Positions 58,759-64,000 of a stretch of DNA of 64,000 nt are shown here, piece by piece. Numbering within the stretch: the stretch's first letter is position 1; each line of letters opens with the position of its first letter. The position numbers were made by a program, and so were the translations under genes. Source of the stretch: Berberis thunbergii (Eukaryota > Streptophyta > Magnoliopsida > Ranunculales > Berberidaceae); assembly GCA_003290165.1 (NCBI GenBank), contig QNQO01009134.1, positions 62,001 through 126,000 on the forward strand, read 5' to 3'. The notes below the pieces were generated by a model. It searched no databases and had not been told where the DNA came from. It was given only the letters and a program-made list of their open reading frames with translations.

Positions 58759-61700
58759 ACCGATCAAGGCTGGCGGTGAAGTCTCTACTAGTGAAACTCG
58801 GAAGACTATTTCACCTTATGACATCACTTCCCTTGATAATCCCGGACTTTCAATCACTCAGGTTCAATTGAAAGGGGACAATTATGATGAATGGGTTCGT
58901 TCCTTTCGAACGGCCTTAAGGGCTCGGAAGAAATTCGGGTTCATTGACGGAACTATCACACAACCTGGCGAGCAGTCACGAGACCTCGAAGACTGGTGGA
59001 CTATCAACTCGCTTTTGGTGTCCTGGATCCGAAATACCATCGAACCTACGCTACGCTCCACTATCTCTCATGTGGAAATAGCGCAGGATCTCTGGAATGA
59101 TATCAAGGATCGATTCTCCATTACTAACGGACCACGGATTCAACAACTGAAATCAGATCTTGCAGATTGCAAACAGAAGGGGCTGACCATAATGGATTAC
59201 TATGGGCGACTCAAGCAACTGTGGGATGAACTAGGTAATTTCGAACAATTACCGACGTGCAAGTGCGGGAAATGTACATGCAATCTCGCTTCGATTCAGG
59301 AGAAAAAACGGGAGGAAGAAAAAGTACATTTGTTTCTTATGGGTTTGGATGACAATTTGTACGGAACAGTGAGATCCAATATATTGGCTCAAGATCCGTT
59401 GCCAAACATGAACAAGGTATACTCAATTCTCATTCAAGAGGAGCGAGTAAAGAAAATCGTTCGCGGCAAGGAAGAACGCGGGGAAATTATGGCACTTGCC
59501 ACACGAACCCGTCTTGAAGAAAAGGATAAATCTAGTACGGTGTGTTCCCACTGTAAAAGGACGGGGCATGAATCTAACAATTGTTTTGCCTTGCACGGAT
59601 ATCCGGAATGGTGGGGTGACCGACCCCGAAGCGATGGGAAAAGTGCTGGTGCTGGTCGCGGTAGAGGGCAGTCAAGTCTTCGAGGCCGTGGTCGAGGAAC
59701 CAAGGGTACGCATCGTGCCAACGTTGCTCAAACAGGTTCTGCTGGGGCAGGAGTGACCGAGACAGATACATCTCCACTGCCTGGGCTGAATACCGATCAG
59801 TGGCAGACACTTCTCCAAATGCTGGGCGGGTCAAAATCCGCAACGACCGATAAGATGACTGGTAAGCCTTGGATTCTTGACACAGGAGCCTCGAATCACA
59901 TGACTGGCACGATCGGGGATCTCCGTGACTTAAAGGCGATTGCTCAATGTCCCGTGGGATTGCCAGATGGGAGTAGCGCTATCGCCACTAAAGAGGGGAC
60001 GATCACTCTTGAAAGAAATTTCTGTTTGAAAAATGTTCTTTATGTGCCAGGGCTAACTTGCAATTTAATTTCTGTGTCGCAATTAACTGATCAATATAAA
60101 TGTTTTGTCCAATTCACTAATGATCTATGTGTTATACAGGACCGCACTTCGAGGATGCTGATTGGTGCGGGTGAACGACGGGATGGACTCTATTTCTTCC
60201 GGGGGCTGCCACAGGTTCACGCCATACAGGCCAATAATGTGGTGTCTCTTGATCTATGGCACCAGCGACTGGGTCATCCATCTCTACAAGTAACAAAGTT
60301 AGTTCCCGAAGTAAGTTTTAGTGAAACGAAAAATCGCTTGAATAAAAATTGTGATGTCTGTCAGAGGGCAAAGCAAAGTAGAAATAAGTTTCCTGTTAGT
60401 GAACATAAAGCTACAGCCATTTTTTGAACTTATTCACACTGATCTATGGGGACCTTATCGAACAATTTCTTCTTGTGGTGCTTCTTATTTTGACCATTGT
60501 TGATGATTTTTTCCGTGCTGTATGGATTTACTTACTTGTTGATAAGAAAGAGGTCTCTCATACTCTTCAAATGTTTTTTTCAATGGTTAAGAGACAATTT
60601 GATACAGAGGTCAAAATCTTGCGGAGTGATAACGGCACTGAATTCACTTGTCTGCGACAGTATTTTCTTGATCACGGGATTGTTTTTCAAACATCTTGCG
60701 TGGGAACACCTCAACAAAATGGGCGGGTTGAACGGAAACACCAACATATTTTGAATGTAGCTCGGGCGCTGCGTTTTCAGGGCTCTCTTCCTATTGAGTT
60801 TTGGGGAGAATGTGTGTTGACGGCTGGATACTTGATAAATAGGACTCCCTCATTGGTCTTGAATGGGAAAACACCCTATAGTGTTCTATATGGCAGCACA
60901 CCCACTTATGATCACTTGCGCATTTTGGGGTCCTTGTGTTATGCGCATGTACAGACGGGGGATAAGTTTGCCAGTAGAAGTCGAAGGTGCGTCTTTGTTG
61001 GGTACCCTTATGGAAAAAAGGGATGGCGTTTGTATGACTTGGAGAACGAGATTTCTTTGTTTCTCGTCACGTTGCATTCTCGGAATGAGTTTTTCCCTTT
61101 GCAGATCATTTTAATTTAGACCACGATGGTCTGCCTAATATTGAGGCAGTTCATGAGGACTTTGAGGAGACATCTGCGGTTGTTTTGAGGGGGGGTGCTG
61201 AGGAGTTTGTACAACCAAATGGGGATGCTGGGCAGCCGCCATGTGCTGAGGAGTTTGTTCAGCCAAATAGGGCTGTTGGGCAGCCGGCGTGTGCCGAGGA
61301 TGGGGCAAATACTGGTGCCGAGGTGATTATACAGCCGGATTAGGCTGCTGGGCAGCCGGTTTGTGCGAACCAGGAGGACCACCCGGACGCAAGTCAGGAA
61401 GATGTGTTGGGCAGGGGTCAACGCAGAATCCAAGCCTCGGTACGACTCCGTGATTATGTTACTCATACCATTCGGAAAATGAGTCCATCCGTACCCGCTT
61501 CACCCGTAAAACGGCATTCCTCAGGTACACCCTATCCTATAGAACATTATGTGAATTGTGATAATTTTTCTATGCGACATAGACATTTTCTTGCAGCCTT
61601 GACAGCAAATCGGGAACCTGTGTGTTATTCTGAGGCCGTGAAAGACAGCCGCTGGAGGGATGCCATGCGACGAGAAATTGAGGCTCTTGAGATTAATAAA

Positions 61701-63149
61701 ACTTGGGTTGTAACAGAATTGCCACCAAGAAAGAAAGCTCTCGGATGCAAGTGGGTATACAAAATCAAGTATAACTCTGATGGTACCATTGAGCGATTGA
61801 AGGCTCGGCTGGTTATTCTTGGGAATCATCAAATTGAAGGAGTTGATTATACAGAAACTTTTGCTCCAGTAGCTAAGATGGTTACAGTACGGGTCTTTCT
61901 TGCCGTTGCGGCTGCCAAGAATTGGGAAGTCCATCAGATGGATGTTCATAATGCATTTCTACATGGTGATCTTACAGAGGAGGTATACATGAAATTACCA
62001 CCCGGTTTTCAGGTGGGGACTTCTGGAAAGGTGTGCAAGCTTAGGAAATCATTATATGGGCTGAAGCAGGCACCCCGATGCTGGTTTGCTAAACTGTCAA
62101 CTGCTTTGAAGAATTATGATTTTCGGCAATCTTATTCAGATTATTCTTTGTTTACTCTACAAAGAGGTGTGGTTCAGCTCAGTGTTCTTGTCTATGTCGA
62201 CGACCTTATCATCTCTGGGCGTAATCCGGGGGATATACAGAAATTCAAGGGTTACCTCAGTATTTGTTTCCATATGAAAGATCTAGGTCCTTTAAAGTAT
62301 TTCTTGGGGGTTGAAGTGGCACGCGGACCAGATGGGTTTGTGCTTTGTCAACGCAAATACGCGCTAGATATCATCTCTGAGGCCGGATTGCTAGGGGCAA
62401 GGCCCACGGCGGTGCCATTGGAACAGAATCATCGACTCGCCTTGTCCACGAGTCCAGAGCTCGCTGACCCGGAGCCTTACCGTCGCTTGGTGGGACGGCT
62501 CATTTATTTGTGTTTCACTCGACCCGAATTATCTTATAGTGTTCATGTTTTATCTCAATTTATGCAACATCCTCGGGCGGACCAATGGGATGCTGCTTTG
62601 CGGGTGGTTCGGTACTTAAAAGGTAATCCAGGTCAAGGTATACATTTGAGTAGTAAGTGTGACTTGCAGTTAAATGGGTGGTGTGACGCTGATTGGGCCG
62701 GATGCACTTTGACTCGGCGGTCCCTCACTGGTTAGTTGGTGTTCCTTGGGAACTCGCCGGTATCTTGGAAAACAAAGAAGCAACATACAGTATCCCGCTC
62801 CTCCGCAGAGGCGGAATATAGGTCTATGGCCATGACTACATGTGAGTTGAAATGGCTTAAAGCTATTTTAGCTAGCCTCGGGATGCCTCACACACGTCCT
62901 ATGTCTCTTCATTGTGATAGTCAGGCGGCTCTTCATATATCTCAAAATCCTGTTTTTCATGAACGGACAAAACATATTGAGGTCGATTGTCACTTTGTCC
63001 GTGATGAAATTGTTGTTGGACATATCAATCCCACATTTGTCCCATCCAATGAGCAACTCGCTGACATTTTCACAAAAGCATTGGGCAAACGACAATATGA
63101 GTATCTACTTCGCAAGTTGGGCATACGGGATCTCCATGCACCAACTTGA
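58759..63149 (+). pseudogene. copia gag-pol polyprotein, interrupted
   Basis: The open frame starts after a TGA near 58756. No ATG precedes the first conserved gag block (LDNPGLSITQ, then DEWVRSFRTALRAR). Then: gag UBN2 region; zinc knuckle CSHCKRTGHESNNC (about 59540); protease WILDTGASNHMTG (about 59870); pre-integrase LWHQRLGHPS with CDVCQRAKQSR (60255-60375); integrase HTDLWGPY, SDNGTEF and GTPQQNGRVERKHQ (60430-60750); reverse transcriptase CKWVYKIKYNSDG, MDVHNAFLHGDL and VYVDDLIISG (about 61745-62220); RNase [22 protein letters not shown] and [13 protein letters not shown] (62680-63000). Breaks: extra T in a T run at about 60419-60425; a one-base loss at about 60492; a frame change at about 61055-61090; TAG at about 61339; TAG at 62733 within RNase H. 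The final stop at 63147 lies just before the purine tract. Confidence 0.93.
61190..61372 (+). repeat. Repeated linker between integrase and reverse transcriptase
   Basis: Imperfect repeats of about 54 bp encoding EEFVQPN...GQPPCA, EEFVQPN...GQPACA, and a diverged third ending GQPVCA. The third has a TAG stop. This is an expanded variable linker of the polyprotein. Confidence 0.8.
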
Positions 63150-63156
63150 GGGGGGG

Positions 63157-63380
63157 TATTGAGAATATATTACGAATATCCTGATTGATTGGGAATATTT
63201 GTATTATGAAAGTTGCTTATAGAGTCAATATTGTATAATAGTTTTAAGGAAATTAGCAGATTATATTGTAAATATTCTCACAATATTCTCTGGATTAGTT
63301 TGTATATAAACAGGTGATTGTAAATGAGAAAAAAAACACAATACACACAAATCATTTCCTTTGTGTCTAACATTTTATCA
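63157..63380 (+). repeat. Right LTR of the copia element
   Basis: 224 bp, starting TATTGAGAATATATTACG right after the purine tract and ending TTTTATCA before the ATTAC duplication. Confidence 0.92.
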
Positions 63381-63473
63381 ATTACCAACATATATGGCAT
63401 CCATAGCATTTATATTGTTGATATCAAAAGGTTCTACCAAAATTTAAATGAGCCAATTATCCCTACACTTTTT

Positions 63474-63569
63474 GGCCTATTGAAATGAACTTGGGGTATG
63501 GCTAGGATGGACAACCAACAAGGCCTATTGAAATGAACTTGGGGTATGGCTAGGATGGACAACCATCAA
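63474..63569. repeat. 48-bp tandem duplication
   Basis: GGCCTATTGAAATGAACTTG and the following 28 bases occur twice back to back (63474-63521 and 63522-63569) with about one difference. Confidence 0.85.
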
Positions 63570-63606
63570 GGCAAATTTCTTGATGGCAATAATTCACATG
63601 CATAAA

Positions 63607-63766
63607 TTCTAAATTTCGGGGAAGTGGCAGAGGAAAACAGCGAGGGAGGGAGGGAGGGGACTGTCCATCCCCCTAGGGATACGCGCCTGAAAAGTCAACG
63701 CTAGCATCATGGACGGTCCCCTCCCTGCCTCGCTGTTTTCCTCGCCCACTTCCTCGACAGGTAGAA
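63607..63766. mobile_element. 160-bp foldback MITE, copy 2
   Basis: The left arm TTCTAAATTTCGGGGAAGTG, then AGGAAAACAGCGAGG, pairs with the right arm CCTCGCTGTTTTCCTCGCCC, then ACTTCCTCGACAGGTAGAA. G-rich/C-rich blocks and GTCCAT lie inside, around a short spacer. Same length and layout as the copy at 1982-2141. Confidence 0.75.
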
Positions 63767-64000
63767 CAGCTCATTCACATGTAACGGATAAACACAAAGG
63801 ACTCTAGTTGGTCAAGTCGTGATCACTATCCAATACATTTTCAAAAGCTTCCTATTACTGGTAGTTTTATGGGGTTCCATTGCTAAGCAGGCAGGCCCTA
63901 ATGAAATACAAAGGAAATACGTCGAGTGGCCAAATTCAGACATTCTCTTTATACAGTCCCACAGATGAAATATGTAAACTGATCATTCAACAGTGAACCA

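Larger units (their letters stand above)
57936..63380 (+). mobile_element. Nearly full-length Ty1/copia retrotransposon
   Basis: Flanked by the 5-bp duplication ATTAC (57931-57935 and 63381-63385). LTRs 57936-58074 and 63157-63380, primer site TGGTATCAGAGC directly after the left LTR (58075), purine tract TTGAGGGGGGG just before the right LTR. Protein order gag, protease, integrase, reverse transcriptase, RNase H is that of Ty1/copia. Several frame breaks make this copy non-autonomous. It looks recent because LTR text and target duplication are almost unchanged. Confidence 0.96.

Overview
The window is nuclear DNA of a flowering plant, most likely a eudicot. It is AT-rich, its genes have introns, and it holds plant-only families: a Dof transcription factor, PPR proteins, a class III peroxidase and plant-type urease. 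Plant transposons (CACTA, hAT, Ty1/copia, plant LINEs and foldback MITEs) dominate. I see one gene that looks complete and functional as a host gene, a Dof zinc-finger factor at 52025-53283. A second intact multi-exon ORF (2358-4017) is a CACTA transposon protein. I could not place the species.

Layout. 1-2350: no clear gene, one exon-like stretch and a 160-bp foldback element. 2358-11734: right part of a CACTA-type region. It holds an intact TNPA-like gene, then pieces of unrelated host genes on the same strand with their introns (acyl-CoA-binding protein, MCM helicase, fatty acid 2-hydroxylase, TAM41, one unidentified exon). It ends in a dense subterminal repeat array and a CACTA terminus at 11734. 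11735-19549: tandem duplication, a decayed serine carboxypeptidase-like (SCPL) gene, two truncated copia 3' ends on the minus strand, a peroxidase pseudogene, and exon 1 of a second SCPL copy.

19550-30200: a 10.65-kb non-autonomous CACTA element with TTT target duplication, inserted in the second SCPL copy. The matching empty site survives in the first SCPL copy at 12529-12531. It carries, mostly on the minus strand, exons of urease, a PhyH-type dioxygenase, an SPL transcription factor and several exons I cannot name. It also holds LINE fragments and a nested hAT element with its own 8-bp duplication.

30201-35660: rest of the SCPL intron, a small CACTA MITE, and a PPR pseudogene split by an internally deleted LINE. 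35661-43517: a decayed CACTA element with a DUF4216 transposase end, captured PPR pieces and TNPA-like exons. A second CACTA element (40254-42571, TAA duplication) interrupts these, and removing it reconnects the reading frame. 43795-44384 is another hAT element. 44400-52000 is mostly gene-poor, with copia remnants and a hAT MITE. 53300-57930 has a near-perfect hairpin and a truncated tRNA-Lys sequence. 57936-63380 is a nearly full-length Ty1/copia element with ATTAC duplication and several disabling changes. The window ends with a second 160-bp foldback MITE.

The main theme is nested transposition with repeated gene capture: at least two, probably three, CACTA elements carry exons of unrelated host genes with introns and splice sites kept.
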